The position numbers and the translations under genes are program-made. Positions 11,081 through 20,531 of a stretch of DNA of 64,000 nucleotides are shown here, one piece after another. The stretch covers positions 124,001-188,000 of the forward strand of contig NZ_JBFEFI010000004.1 of the NCBI RefSeq assembly GCF_040717535.1. The letters run 5' to 3'. The notes below the pieces were generated by a model. It ran no database searches and was not told the origin of the DNA. It saw only the letters and a program-made list of their open reading frames with translations. How positions within the stretch are numbered: position 1 is the stretch's first letter; each line of letters starts with the position of its first letter. The DNA comes from Thalassoglobus sp. JC818. GTDB taxonomy: Bacteria; Planctomycetota; Planctomycetia; Planctomycetales; Planctomycetaceae.

Positions 11081-12505
11081 CTATTTCGAAAAGTTGCTCG
11101 AGGCATCATCAACGGGTACCAATCCAGGGCGATGACCGTTTGGCTGCCCCGGTCGTGACAAGTCCAGTTGGATGTTTTGGTTATTCCCCCAGGTGGTCAC
11201 CATCACGGCGTTAGCAGGAAGCTCGGCCAACGGAGGATCAATGACGATGCCTTCATCACGGATCTCCAGACACGTTCGCATGACTCCGTCGAAGCCAACT
11301 TCGATGGTGTCCCCAACCTTAAACAAGTTGATATGCGTCCAAATCGGAAGCCAGTTCGGTGTCATGAGATCGAAACGCTTGGGGTTGATCGCTGCCACAG
11401 CCAGTGGTGCATTCGCGAAACCAGGGTCGGCATAAATTGAATTCTGATCCAGCCCACTTGCTTCCTGGTATTCGCCGAAATCGCGGTGGTATCGAACTTC
11501 GCTGGCGGCCATCATTGGTGAGTCTGCACGAATCGTATTCCAGAACTGATTGTCATCAGACTCTAAATCGTCGATACCGATTGTCACGAGACATGGTTTC
11601 GCATGACCACTTACGAGAATGTTCTCCTTGAGGTCGTATCCATAGGCCGTCAGATTGAGCAGCGTCAGTCCGGAAAAACCCAGTGTACTCCGTCTGATGG
11701 TCGCCTCTGTGGTGTTCCTCCATGCAAACGAAACCCCATTCGCCAATGACCCGAAACATATACAGTCTTCGATGAGAATCCCAGTCGTGGACTCGAAGTG
11801 CATGTGCTGCATGTTGCCAACAAGCTGACAGTTTCGAATCGTCAAATTATCCACAGTCCGAAAAGTCTGAATTCCATCCGCGTGGGCACCGGGTCGACCT
11901 TGTCCCTGATGACGATGAATAAAGCAATTGGAAATCTCAATGTCACGCGACTCATCGGCAAGGATAATCCCGTCATTGTCATTCCTAATGTCACATCCAG
12001 CAATCCGAATATTACTCGCATGGAGAAACAGGAGTCCGACTGAGTTATCGTGAACACGACAATTCTCGATCACGATTTGGTCAACCGTATAAGCCTTCAG
12101 CCCGTAACCGAGATGGCTACGGTTTGTATTCCGAATCAGACAGTTGCGGATCGTCGCGCCGGTAACTCGTTCGATACGAATCACTGCGTTATCATCCCCG
12201 CCCGGAGCCAGATTTTCGACCGTGACGTTGTCCGCTTGAATGATCAACGGACCGCAGTTCACTCGCTGGCTTCCCGACCCACGCAGGTGAATTGACTTCC
12301 GAATCAGGATCGGTTCAATGATGGCTCCCGGAGCGATGACGATCGTGTCACCTTCATTCGCCTGTGCAATTCGATCCCGGACAGACTCCCCTGTTCCCAC
12401 AGGAATTTCATCCGTAGCGAAGCATCCTGAAGCGACGAGAAACACGCTCGTCGCAGCCAGGAGACTTGGCAGGTTCCGAATTGCAAAAGTCAAATACCGA
12501 CTCAT
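11081..12505 (-). CDS. Secreted right-handed beta-helix repeat protein
   Basis: This 474-residue protein carries many short degenerate parallel beta-helix turns, for example NVTVENL, GATIRNCLIRN, QIVIENCRVHDNS, NIRIAGCDIRNDND and NLTIRNCQLVGN. These identify the NosD/pectate-lyase-like beta-helix superfamily. The N-terminus is a signal peptide ending in SVFLVASGC, so it may be lipidated, although Ala at the -3 position makes the lipobox weak. Such proteins bind or cleave polysaccharides; no catalytic residues can be assigned. The ATG at 12505 is chosen because GGAAAAGAG lies upstream and the signal peptide begins there; an ATG at 12598 would add 31 non-hydrophobic residues. Confidence 0.85.
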   Translation of the reverse strand: MSRYLTFAIRNLPSLLAATSVFLVASGCFATDEIPVGTGESVRDRIAQANEGDTIVIAPGAIIEPILIRKSIHLRGSGSQRVNCGPLIIQADNVTVENLAPGGDDNAVIRIERVTGATIRNCLIRNTNRSHLGYGLKAYTVDQIVIENCRVHDNSVGLLFLHASNIRIAGCDIRNDNDGIILADESRDIEISNCFIHRHQGQGRPGAHADGIQTFRTVDNLTIRNCQLVGNMQHMHFESTTGILIEDCICFGSLANGVSFAWRNTTEATIRRSTLGFSGLTLLNLTAYGYDLKENILVSGHAKPCLVTIGIDDLESDDNQFWNTIRADSPMMAASEVRYHRDFGEYQEASGLDQNSIYADPGFANAPLAVAAINPKRFDLMTPNWLPIWTHINLFKVGDTIEVGFDGVMRTCLEIRDEGIVIDPPLAELPANAVMVTTWGNNQNIQLDLSRPGQPNGHRPGLVPVDDASSNFSK

Positions 12506-12976
12506 CAATAAACTCTTTTCCGTCAGTGAAAAATTGCTTTGCTTCACTCTACGATACGCCTCCCAATGAGGTGTGAAGAAGTCGTTTGATCTCTTCATAA
12601 GATGGCCTTTTCAGGGAGATCCCTAATCAACACCTGTGCATCAGGGAACGCGTGTCGTCCAGAATGTGCGCTAATACATCGCAGCAAAGCAGCGAAACAG
12701 GATCTACGAAAAACAAGAATCCGGTTGCGCGTACTCAGATGGATGTACGAACGTTTCGCCGCTGTTTGTCCACGTAATGAAGACCAGTGAGAGGAGTGAA
12801 AGGACTAATTGCACTCGCATTCAATCCATCCACTTTCCCACTACAGAGTTATGCTCTGGTTGGGGACAAAGACATCATGTCTAAGATAAGCATTCGCCCT
12901 GATGTCGCTGTATAAGCCCGAGTGTCCAGGGTTCTGCGGCCACCAACATAACAACATTCCGCAGCAGAAAAGATGT

Positions 12977-13002
12977 AATCTGATCGTTTCGATCAGATTT
13001 TT
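12977..13002 (+). terminator. Orphan intrinsic-terminator-like hairpin
   Basis: AATCTGATCG (12977-12986) and CGATCAGATT (12990-12999) form a perfect 10-bp stem with a TTT loop, followed by TTT. No protein gene precedes it on this strand for several hundred bases, so it may end a small RNA. Confidence 0.5.
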
Positions 13003-13263
13003 CGGCTTTCCCTTAAGTTTCACATTGAACATTGCAAAACGTTTACGGGGTCCAAGCGATTTCCCATTTCTGAGCGTGAAGATTCTCGCACAGCAACTGA
13101 ATGGCTCTTAAGAATTCTAACTCTCGCGAAACTCCCATCTTGCAAACATACTGCTTGCGCAGCTCATGTGCAAAACGGAAATCAATAATTGAGTGCTTCA
13201 AAGGTCGAACTCAATAAGCGCCACAACCAATCAGTCACGACTGATATGATAAGTGTCGCCGTT

Positions 13264-13296
13264 TGTTGTCACTCTCACGAAAGCACGGTGACAACA
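13264..13296 (-). terminator. Hairpin downstream of the CBM9-like gene
   Basis: TGTTGTCAC (13264-13272) pairs with GTGACAACA (13288-13296) over a 15-nt loop, 26 bp past the stop codon of the minus-strand gene. No U-tract follows. Confidence 0.45.
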
Positions 13297-13321
13297 GTTC
13301 TCATCAGATGTGTGACTCAGC

Positions 13322-14242
13322 CTATTTTCCAACCGGTTCATTCGAGAAAGTCACGAACGGAAAGACTTCCGGGATGTGTGAGTCCCAGCAACCGTGGTAG
13401 CTCCATGCCCAGCCTTGCGAATCACGCACCGGACCCGCTTCCTGGAATTGATTGAAGCGAGAGAAATCCATTCGCCAGATGTCACCGTTTTCGGGAGGGA
13501 TTGACCGTTGATCACCAAGGGCGATGGACTTCATTCCCGCCCAGGGAAACGCCAGCTCAACGGTCCATCCACGGTCGCGATCGGAGTCGTCATTCAACGT
13601 TCCATCAATCGCGACGGACGTCACAGCTCCGGGGAAATCCCAGTCCAGAAATGCGATGCGCGGTCCGCGGGGATGATTTCGGTACCCGACGCCATTGAAT
13701 GCTTGAGAACGAACCTCACTCCGAGAACGGTCCAGTTCGGGAACTTTCGAAAAGTCTGAGCGCTCATACTCGCTCTGCCAGATGAACAGCCCTTCGTAAA
13801 TTGTACCGAACGGGTTGATCTCAAACTCGTAGTAAGCATTGTCGAACGCAATAAAGACTTCAACATCGTTGTCGGTGTAAACGGGATCATCACGCTTCTG
13901 AATCTTTGCCGTCACAAATGGATCTTCGACCCAGAACGCAACATACAGATTCTTGTCATCCCAGGTGACAGCTGCTTGCGTGTTGTGGACAGTTTCATGC
14001 CCGCGAATCAAATCGACGAAGCGAGGAGAACGCGGAACTTTCTGCCAGGTTTCTTCTGTCAAACGTCCATCGACCTGAATCGGATCAATTGTCCGCAAGG
14101 CGGTGTATCGCTTCACCTGATCTTCGGAAACTGGAGGCCAGGGAACATTGGTCGGGCGGAGCGGATCTTCATTCTCCTCCGCGACAGCGAACGCGGGAAG
14201 CAACACCTGAAGAAGAAGACACACGCAAATTCGGATGTTCAT
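13322..14242 (-). CDS. Secreted carbohydrate-binding family 9-like protein
   Basis: This 306-residue protein has a signal peptide (ICVCLLLQVLLPAFAVA) followed by a CBM9/DOMON-like beta-sandwich. The signatures are IQVDGRLTEETWQK near the start, the strand VTWDDKNLYVAFWVEDP, the TDNDVEVFIAFDN segment and the GWTVELAFPWAGM segment. In other planctomycetes and Bacteroidetes such single-domain proteins bind sugars or act at the cell surface; no catalytic residues are expected. The ATG at 14242 begins the signal peptide. The frame extends to a GTG at 14290, which would put 16 polar residues in front and is less likely. It is divergent from the cytochrome gene. Confidence 0.82.
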   Translation of the reverse strand: MNIRICVCLLLQVLLPAFAVAEENEDPLRPTNVPWPPVSEDQVKRYTALRTIDPIQVDGRLTEETWQKVPRSPRFVDLIRGHETVHNTQAAVTWDDKNLYVAFWVEDPFVTAKIQKRDDPVYTDNDVEVFIAFDNAYYEFEINPFGTIYEGLFIWQSEYERSDFSKVPELDRSRSEVRSQAFNGVGYRNHPRGPRIAFLDWDFPGAVTSVAIDGTLNDDSDRDRGWTVELAFPWAGMKSIALGDQRSIPPENGDIWRMDFSRFNQFQEAGPVRDSQGWAWSYHGCWDSHIPEVFPFVTFSNEPVGK

Positions 14243-14668
14243 CTGGTCGCCGTTCTCGTTGACTGCTGCTTGAACAGTTCGGTTGCTCACAGTTCGGCAG
14301 AAGCCGTTTCAAAACTCATTGAACTCATCTTCGATTGAGCCAATCAAATTTTCTTGGCCGAAGAGTTGATCCAAATCTTAGTCATTCCTTTGCAGTGAGT
14401 CATCGGAACACGCTCGACGGTCAGATTGCAAGTCGATCATCGTTGTTTGGCGGCATGACACTTGCTTCAGAGTTTCGTCGGAGTCACGTCTCGATCTTTC
14501 AGGGTTTTGCGAATGATCGAGTTGGAAGTCCACGAGTTACAGCTTCTCGCCAAACTGATCGATCAGCATTCATTCGGGCATTTGAGATCTCGCTGACTCT
14601 TGAGAAACGACAGACACGTGAATCCAACCTTCTCAAAACGAAAACAGACATCAAACCGGGAGCAAAGA
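14243..14668. other. Intergenic region between divergent CBM9-like and cytochrome genes
   Basis: About 425 bp without a supported gene. Overlapping frames on both strands are out-of-frame extensions of the cytochrome gene or random. Promoters for both flanking genes must lie here but no clear consensus elements were seen. Confidence 0.45.
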
Positions 14669-16072
14669 ATGATTCGACTCGTTCAGCCTGCCACCGTCTC
14701 AATAACCGCTCTGGGATTTCTCTTGTCGGTGACTTCGATCAGTCGCGGCGAAGATCCTCAAAAGCTCAAGACATCATTCATGCCAGTGGTTCCAAGCGAA
14801 AGTTTTGGAGAAGTTCGCGAGAAAGACACGGCTGCAAAGTCTGAAGTGATGCAGGGGCAGAAGGATCTGCTCGAATCCCGCTATGACCTCAGCGACCAGC
14901 CATCCGAAGTGATGATGTCCGGCGAAAGGAAAGCTGTCCAACAAGGGATTCGCGTCAACCTTCCTGAGAACGTCTCGTGGGAGCAGCTTTCGGAAATGAC
15001 ACCTCAGGAGATCCGCGAGAAAGATCTCTTTCCGCACGGGTTCCGACCTCTTCCACATACAAAACACTCAGCAGGAGGCCAGGTATTCCCCGAAAAGCAG
15101 ATCGAAGCGATCAAGAAAGCAGAAAGCCGAGACCTTTCACGTTTCGATGTCGAATTTGATTTGCCCGAACATCTCACTCCCGAATTTCCTCCACCGATCT
15201 TTTTGTCGAATCGTCCTGACCTGGGAGATGTCAGTCAGGGACAGGTTCTGACGATTAAAAACTACTTTGAGCTGCTCAATGGCAAGGTGACTCCCGTGCA
15301 GCTTGAAGGGATGCGATTGCTCCTGACGCCGCAACCTCAACAGCAATTTAATGCAACATCCGATCGCAAAGTCGCGGAAGCTTCGCTTGGTGTGACGTGC
15401 CTCGACTGCCATGTGAACGGACACACGAACGCTGCCTTCCATCTCAATCCTGACACACGACCTCAAGAGAATCGGTTTCGGCTGGATACGGTCAGTCTTC
15501 GCGGATTGTTCAATCAGAAAATTCACGGTTCCAAGCGATCACTGCGTTCCATCGAAGACTTCACAGAGTTTGAACAGCGTACAGCCTATTTCGATGGAGA
15601 CCACGTCACAGCTGCCAAGAAAGGGCTCTTCCTTCCGAAACGATCTGAGCAGGTTTCGATGATGGCTCAGATGCAAAACATGTTCGACTTCCCCCCTGCT
15701 CCCAAGCTTGACGCTTATGGAAAACTCGACCCCGAAAGAGCAACTGAGCAAGAGTTGAAAGGACAGGAGCTATTCTTCGGTAAAGCTCGCTGTGCAGAAT
15801 GCCACCCTGCTCCGTTCTACCTCGACAATCAAATGCACGACCTGCAGGTGTCCAAGTTCTACGAGCCGAAAAACATACGCGATCACTACGATGTCGCAGC
15901 TGGACCAATCAAGACTTTTACGCTCCGTGGCATTAAGGACTCTCCGCCGTATCTGCATGACGGTCGATTGATGACTCTGGAAGACACTGTCGCATTCTTC
16001 AATGTTGTCCTTCAATTGAAGCTCAATGCAGAAGAACAGGAACAACTCGTCGCGTTCATGCGGTGTTTGTAA
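14669..16072 (+). CDS. Secreted di-haem c-type cytochrome, peroxidase-like
   Basis: The protein (467 residues) has a signal peptide (VSITALGFLLSVTSISRG) and two CxxCH haem c sites: CLDCH (residues 244-248) and CAECH (375-379). The spacing and the C-terminal sequence KTFTLRGIKDSPPYLHDGRLMTLEDTVAFFN resemble the di-haem cytochrome c peroxidase/MauG superfamily, in which the distal part carries a haem-ligand region. It should act in the periplasm as an electron carrier or peroxidase. The first 200 residues before the first haem are unusual for CcpA and unassigned. The ATG at 14669 has GGGAG 6 nt upstream; a TTG at 14600 would extend the frame without a signal peptide at the N-terminus. Confidence 0.85.
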   Translation: MIRLVQPATVSITALGFLLSVTSISRGEDPQKLKTSFMPVVPSESFGEVREKDTAAKSEVMQGQKDLLESRYDLSDQPSEVMMSGERKAVQQGIRVNLPENVSWEQLSEMTPQEIREKDLFPHGFRPLPHTKHSAGGQVFPEKQIEAIKKAESRDLSRFDVEFDLPEHLTPEFPPPIFLSNRPDLGDVSQGQVLTIKNYFELLNGKVTPVQLEGMRLLLTPQPQQQFNATSDRKVAEASLGVTCLDCHVNGHTNAAFHLNPDTRPQENRFRLDTVSLRGLFNQKIHGSKRSLRSIEDFTEFEQRTAYFDGDHVTAAKKGLFLPKRSEQVSMMAQMQNMFDFPPAPKLDAYGKLDPERATEQELKGQELFFGKARCAECHPAPFYLDNQMHDLQVSKFYEPKNIRDHYDVAAGPIKTFTLRGIKDSPPYLHDGRLMTLEDTVAFFNVVLQLKLNAEEQEQLVAFMRCL

Positions 16073-16218
16073 GTCCAGCAGATGACAGTTCAGCGTGCCG
16101 ACATTGATCCATGACAGCCTTCTCACGGTCGAAACCCGGACTGGCATTTTGTCAGCAGAAACGGACTTCACCGTGAGGCTGTCCTGGAGACAGTTCTTCG
16201 CTGCTCAATTCCCTTTCT

Positions 16219-16259
16219 AATTGAGTGTTGAATTGAGTGTTGAATTGAGTGTTGAATTG
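16219..16259. repeat. 12-bp tandem repeat, about 3.4 copies
   Basis: AATTGAGTGTTG repeats exactly at 16219-16230, 16231-16242 and 16243-16254, with a partial AATTG after it. It is about 85-125 bp upstream of the YdeI-CDGSH gene and is probably variable in copy number. Confidence 0.85.
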
Positions 16260-16342
16260 CTGGCTCGACTTCAGTTGCTCGTTTCGAGAACGATCTTCAA
16301 GATACGATGTGAGCTGAGCGAAGGTACTCCAAAGGACAGAAG

Positions 16343-16990
16343 ATGACGCCGACCAATCCGCAAGTCGATGAATACATTCAACACGACACAAGCTGGGCAG
16401 ACGAGTTAAAGGAACTTCGACAACTCATTCTTCAATGCGAACTCTCTGAAGAATGGAAATGGAAAATTCCCGTCTATTGTCGGAATGACGCCAACGTTGT
16501 TTCCATCTGCTCACTCAAGGACTCCTGTGTTCTCAGTTTCTTCAAAGGAGCGATGCTTCAGGATGTCCACAAGATCCTCGCCAAACCGGGAGAAAACACC
16601 CGCGCAGCCCGAGTAATTCGATTTACAAACGTTGACGAGATCGCCGAAGTCGCATCGATCCTGACAAGTTACATCTGTGAAGCGATTGCACTCGAAGAGG
16701 CCGGTGTGAAGTACGACTTCACACAAGCGGAAGACGTTCAACTCCCTGATGAAGCGCAGGAGATTTTCGCCAAGACTCCAGAGCTGAAACAAGCCTTTGA
16801 AAGCCTGACTCCGGGCCGACGCCGAGCTTATGCGATGTTTTTCACTGCCCCCAAACAGTCAAAAACGCGAGTCTCTCGTGTGCAGAAGTCCATCGACAAA
16901 ATTCTCGACGGGAAAGGATTGAACGATTGCACCTGCGGACTCTCAAAGAGAATGCCTTCATGCGATGGTTCTCACAAATCTCTGAAGTAG
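16343..16990 (+). CDS. YdeI/DUF1801 family protein with C-terminal CDGSH iron-sulfur motif
   Basis: The first 190 residues are a YdeI/OmpD-associated (DUF1801) protein, shown by EEWKWKIPVYC near the start, then LKDSCVLSFFKGAML and the C-terminal region FESLTPGRRRAYAMFF. This family has been linked to peptide resistance and is structurally related to small ligand-binding domains. The last 20 residues carry C196-T-C198, P205 and CDGSH (C207, H211), which fit the CDGSH [2Fe-2S] consensus C-x-C-x2-S-x3-P-x-CDGSH exactly. The three Cys and one His are all present, so the protein probably binds a redox-active cluster. It is cytoplasmic with no signal peptide. A 12-bp tandem repeat lies in its upstream region. 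Confidence 0.88.
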   Translation: MTPTNPQVDEYIQHDTSWADELKELRQLILQCELSEEWKWKIPVYCRNDANVVSICSLKDSCVLSFFKGAMLQDVHKILAKPGENTRAARVIRFTNVDEIAEVASILTSYICEAIALEEAGVKYDFTQAEDVQLPDEAQEIFAKTPELKQAFESLTPGRRRAYAMFFTAPKQSKTRVSRVQKSIDKILDGKGLNDCTCGLSKRMPSCDGSHKSLK

Positions 16991-17189
16991 AGCAGGAACT
17001 CAAACAATTGTTGATGAATCACTGACTGACAGAATCTTTTCCGCCGGAGTAGAAATCTGAATTGCACTTCTATTGATCGATTGTTCACTGATTGAGAGAA
17101 TTCTCGCTTGGCCGGTTAGAATTCACTATCGTGTCGGCCGCAATCATCCAATTTGGCTACGCAATTCTCACAGCAAACTGAAATCAATC

Positions 17190-17912
17190 ATGGGACGAAG
17201 TTTCGAAAACCGGAAGCACTCGATCGCCAAGACCGCAGCGCAAAAATCGAAGTTGTACTCAAAGTACGGAAAACAGCTGTACGTGTGTGCCAAAAACGGG
17301 GTGCCTGATCCAGAAGGGAACCCGTCTCTGAAAAACCTCATCGAAAAGGCCAAGCGAGAACAGGTCCCGGCGCACGTCATTGACAAGGCGATTGAAAAAG
17401 CCAAAGGCGTCGGCGGCGAAGACTACACTCCCTCGCGATATGAAGGATATGGGCCGGGCGGTTCTTCGATTATCGTCGACTGCCTGACAGACAATCCCAA
17501 CCGGACCATCACCGACGTCCGTAACTGTTTCACACGAGCCAACTCCAAGCTGGGAGCTTCTGGTTCTGTCGTCTGCTTCTTCGATCATCTGGCCGTGCTG
17601 TCCTTTCCAGGTGAGAACGATGACGAAGTCCTCGAAGCGATGCTGGAAGCGGGAGTCGATGTTGAAGATGTCGAGTGTGAAAACGGCCGAGTTACTCTCT
17701 TCGCGCCCGCTTCGGAATTCAACAATCTCTCTCAAGCCTTTCGGCAGTCATTTCCTGAGATTGAACCTGAGGTTCTCGAGATTACGTTCGTCGCTCAATC
17801 GAACGTGACTCTCGAGGGAGACGATGTTTCCGGGTTTGAAAAACTGATGGAGTTGCTGGAAGACTGCGGCGATGTTCAAGACGTTTACCACAACGCCATC
17901 CTTCCGGACTAG
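17190..17912 (+). CDS. YebC/TACO1 family protein, YeeN type
   Basis: The 240-residue product matches the length and sequence of the YebC/PmpR/TACO1 family. It begins MGRSFENRKHSIAKTAAQKSK and continues with KYGKQLYVCAKNGVPDPE, RYEGYGPGGSSIIVDCLTDN and DDVQDVYHN-like endings, which resemble E. coli YeeN more than E. coli YebC. Older work describes the family as transcription regulators; newer work places several members at the ribosome in translation. It is cytoplasmic. The ATG at 17190 is set by homology, since the longer frame from 17073 adds unrelated residues. No good Shine-Dalgarno sequence is visible. comM follows on the same strand. Confidence 0.92.
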   Translation: MGRSFENRKHSIAKTAAQKSKLYSKYGKQLYVCAKNGVPDPEGNPSLKNLIEKAKREQVPAHVIDKAIEKAKGVGGEDYTPSRYEGYGPGGSSIIVDCLTDNPNRTITDVRNCFTRANSKLGASGSVVCFFDHLAVLSFPGENDDEVLEAMLEAGVDVEDVECENGRVTLFAPASEFNNLSQAFRQSFPEIEPEVLEITFVAQSNVTLEGDDVSGFEKLMELLEDCGDVQDVYHNAILPD

Positions 17913-18080
17913 TGGCCCTTGGAGAATCAGGCTCGAACGGAACAGACGGGACAACGCAGAGAGGGAGTGGCTGGTCAACGTTGCGACATCTCGCGGCCAG
18001 TGTTATTCTGTTCACTAAAATTTCGTTTCGAAGGTCCCATCCGCCTGTTCTCACTGACGTGACAGAAAACGAATTCGATC

Positions 18081-19619
18081 ATGCTCGCGAAGTTGTTGAC
18101 CTATTCGATTTTTGGAATCGATGCGCGAGCCGTCGAAGTTGAAGTCGATATCTCACCCGCTTCGCTTCCCAAAACAATTCTAGTCGGTCTGGCCGAAGCA
18201 GCGGTCAAGGAGAGCACACATCGAATCGAGAGAGCTCTCGCCAACAGCGGGTACTCCCGACCGGTCGACCGAGTTGTGATCAACTTGTCCCCTGCCGACT
18301 TTCCGAAGGAAGCTTCGTCGTTCGACCTTCCGATCGCATTGGGCATGCTCGCTGCGAGTGCTCAACTTCAGTCTGAACAACTGGAAGATTACTGCGTCGT
18401 CGGAGAACTCGCGCTCGACGGTTCTGTTCGAAAGATTCGCGGAACTCTTTCGATGGCGTTGCAAGCGAGAGAAAGTGGCAAACGGGGATTGATTGTCCCG
18501 GTCGAAAACTCTCAGGAAGCAGCGGTTGTCGAAGGTGTTGAGATCATCCCGGTCAGTTCCCTCGCGGAGGCTGTCGGATTTTTGACGGGCCAGCTGCAGA
18601 TCGATCCAATGCAGTTTTCGTGGGATCATGCCGTCGATGAGTTCGGTCAATATCCCGTGGACTACTCCGATGTGAAAGGTCAGGAACTCGCCAAACGTGC
18701 GGTCACGGTCGCCTGTGCAGGACGTCATCACCTGTTGATGATCGGCTCGCCCGGTACCGGAAAGACTTTACTTGCTCGAAGACTGGCAACGGTGATGCCG
18801 TCACTTTCCCCGGAAGAGAGTCTTGAAACGACCCGCATTTACAGTGCTGTCGGACGGCTCGACGACGGTCAGGCGCTACTTCTTCAACGGCCGTTTCGAT
18901 CTCCGCACCATACCATCAGTCAGGCAGGTCTTGTCGGGGGAGGAAGCACTCCAACTCCCGGAGAAATCAGCCTGGCACACCATGGAGTTCTCTTTCTCGA
19001 TGAGCTTCCGGAATTCAATCGAAACACACTCGAAGTGATGCGGCAACCGCTCGAAGAGAACCGCGTCACAATTTCGCGTGCCATCGGAAGTATGACTTTC
19101 CCGGCAAACTTAATGCTCGTGGCAGCGATGAATCCTTGCCCTTGCGGATACCGAGGCGATCCAAAACGTCAATGCAACTGCACCCCGATTCAAATTGAAC
19201 GGTATCTCTCACGAATCAGTGGTCCGTTGCTGGACCGGATCGATATTCACATCGAAGTTCCTCCCGTTCCGTTTCGTGAATTGTCGGACAGCCAATCCGG
19301 AACCGACAGTCAGGAAATGAAAGAGGCAGTCGAACACGCTAGAGAGATTCAACGACGCCGCTTCCAAGGCAGTGAAGCCATGTTGAACGGAACGATGTCG
19401 CCGCGCGAACTTCGCAAGCACTGCAAACTCGCCCCGGCTGCTGAAGAACTCTTGAAAATGGCGATGGAAGAAATGGGACTCTCCGCGAGAGCTCACGACA
19501 AAATCCTGCGCGTGGGACGCACCATCGCCGATCTCGATTCTTCCAGCCTCATTGATGCACACCACTTGACCGAAGCCATTAACTACCGAACTCTTGACCG
19601 AAACTATTGGACGCAGTGA
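18081..19619 (+). CDS. comM: ComM/YifB-family magnesium chelatase-like AAA+ ATPase
   Basis: The 512-residue protein has the three parts of the family. The N-terminal ChlI-like domain begins LAKLLTYSIFGIDARAVEVEVD. The AAA+ core contains Walker A GSPGTGKT and Walker B VLFLDELPEF, and the sequence MNPCPCGYRGDPKRQC follows. The C-terminal Mg-chelatase domain includes LSARAHDKILRVGRTIADL. In Gammaproteobacteria ComM is a helicase that extends branch migration in natural transformation; in other bacteria the role is probably DNA recombination. Its presence does not by itself prove competence. It is followed after 24 bp by an SGNH-like gene on the same strand, possibly one transcript. Confidence 0.93.
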   Translation: MLAKLLTYSIFGIDARAVEVEVDISPASLPKTILVGLAEAAVKESTHRIERALANSGYSRPVDRVVINLSPADFPKEASSFDLPIALGMLAASAQLQSEQLEDYCVVGELALDGSVRKIRGTLSMALQARESGKRGLIVPVENSQEAAVVEGVEIIPVSSLAEAVGFLTGQLQIDPMQFSWDHAVDEFGQYPVDYSDVKGQELAKRAVTVACAGRHHLLMIGSPGTGKTLLARRLATVMPSLSPEESLETTRIYSAVGRLDDGQALLLQRPFRSPHHTISQAGLVGGGSTPTPGEISLAHHGVLFLDELPEFNRNTLEVMRQPLEENRVTISRAIGSMTFPANLMLVAAMNPCPCGYRGDPKRQCNCTPIQIERYLSRISGPLLDRIDIHIEVPPVPFRELSDSQSGTDSQEMKEAVEHAREIQRRRFQGSEAMLNGTMSPRELRKHCKLAPAAEELLKMAMEEMGLSARAHDKILRVGRTIADLDSSSLIDAHHLTEAINYRTLDRNYWTQ

Positions 19620-19643
19620 CAGAAGAGAGGTGAGGTCGATGCT

Positions 19644-20450
19644 ATGATTTCCGCGAGCCAACTCTCCGCAAAGGTTCCGCCAGACCATCGTTTCGTCCTC
19701 CTCGGCGCCAGCAATCTAACGCTCGGCCTGCCGCTGCTCACGCGTTCTTTGAGATCCGCACTGCCCGATCAACGCATTGAAATTCTCGCTGCACATGGGC
19801 ATGGACGATCATATTTGAACTGGAGCTACGTGATCATTCGCGGTCTTCCCGGGATTCAATCGTGTGAACTTTGGGACGACTTGAATCAACTTCCTCCAGC
19901 CAAAAACACGTACGCTCTCGTGACCGATCTGGGCTGCGATCTGATGTACGGAGCAGAGCCGTCCTCGATCATCGAATCCGTCGGCGAGTGCCTGCGTCGA
20001 CTTCAGGATCACGGTGCCAAAACCGTTTTCCTTCGCCCGCCACTGGAGCGGCTGAACCTGCTGAGTGAGTGGCAATACTACGTCGCGAAGAACACCTTCT
20101 TTCCCGGACCGACTCCACGCTGGGCGAAAATGCTGGCAGATATCACCCAGGTTGATGAGCATGTGCTAACAGCTGCCAACCAAGTCCAAGCACTCTCCAT
20201 TGCTCCAGTTGCAGGCTGGTATGGAATGGACCCCATCCATATTTCTCGAGCCTCGCGAGTCGCAGCATGGTCTAAGGTTTTGAGTGCCTGGGAAATCGGC
20301 GAAGCAATCACCGCGCGACCTGCATTTCTCGGAGACTATCTGGGAGTCTGGTCACAACGCCCCTCGGACCGAAGCTTGTTCTGGCTCAGGCAGAATCATC
20401 CCCAACCGGCACGTGAATGGAATGATTCGACAAGTCTGTGGCTTTACTGA
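19644..20450 (+). CDS. SGNH-hydrolase-like protein of unknown function
   Basis: This 268-residue cytoplasmic protein has a possible SGNH fold. Residues 17-26 (FVLLGASNLT, Ser23) resemble block I, TDLGCDLMYG resembles block III, and DPIHIS resembles the DxxH block. No signal peptide or membrane segment is seen. It may be an esterase or acyl-transfer enzyme, but the motifs are degenerate and a different alpha/beta fold cannot be excluded. GAGGT lies about 10 nt upstream of the ATG. It follows comM closely and precedes the ThiF/MoeB gene after 81 bp, so the three may be cotranscribed; no functional link is obvious. Confidence 0.65.
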   Translation: MISASQLSAKVPPDHRFVLLGASNLTLGLPLLTRSLRSALPDQRIEILAAHGHGRSYLNWSYVIIRGLPGIQSCELWDDLNQLPPAKNTYALVTDLGCDLMYGAEPSSIIESVGECLRRLQDHGAKTVFLRPPLERLNLLSEWQYYVAKNTFFPGPTPRWAKMLADITQVDEHVLTAANQVQALSIAPVAGWYGMDPIHISRASRVAAWSKVLSAWEIGEAITARPAFLGDYLGVWSQRPSDRSLFWLRQNHPQPAREWNDSTSLWLY

Positions 20451-20531
20451 TCTCCGAAGTATCACGAACAATTCAGTTCGACTTGTCGACCGATCACCCT
20501 CGACTCCAGATTCAATGAAACAGCACAAATA

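Larger units (their letters stand above)
12506..13321. other. Large gene-free interval with two hairpins
   Basis: About 800 bp with no credible coding frame; the short frames of 60-88 codons found here show no start signals or domains. It holds a terminator-like hairpin at 12977-13002 with no gene upstream of it on the plus strand, and another stem-loop at 13264-13296 just beyond the end of the CBM9-like gene. A small RNA gene is possible. Confidence 0.5.

Noticed and set aside
12602-12790. 62-codon plus-strand frame
   Set aside because: No homology-like features; in a gene-free interval; not supported as a gene.
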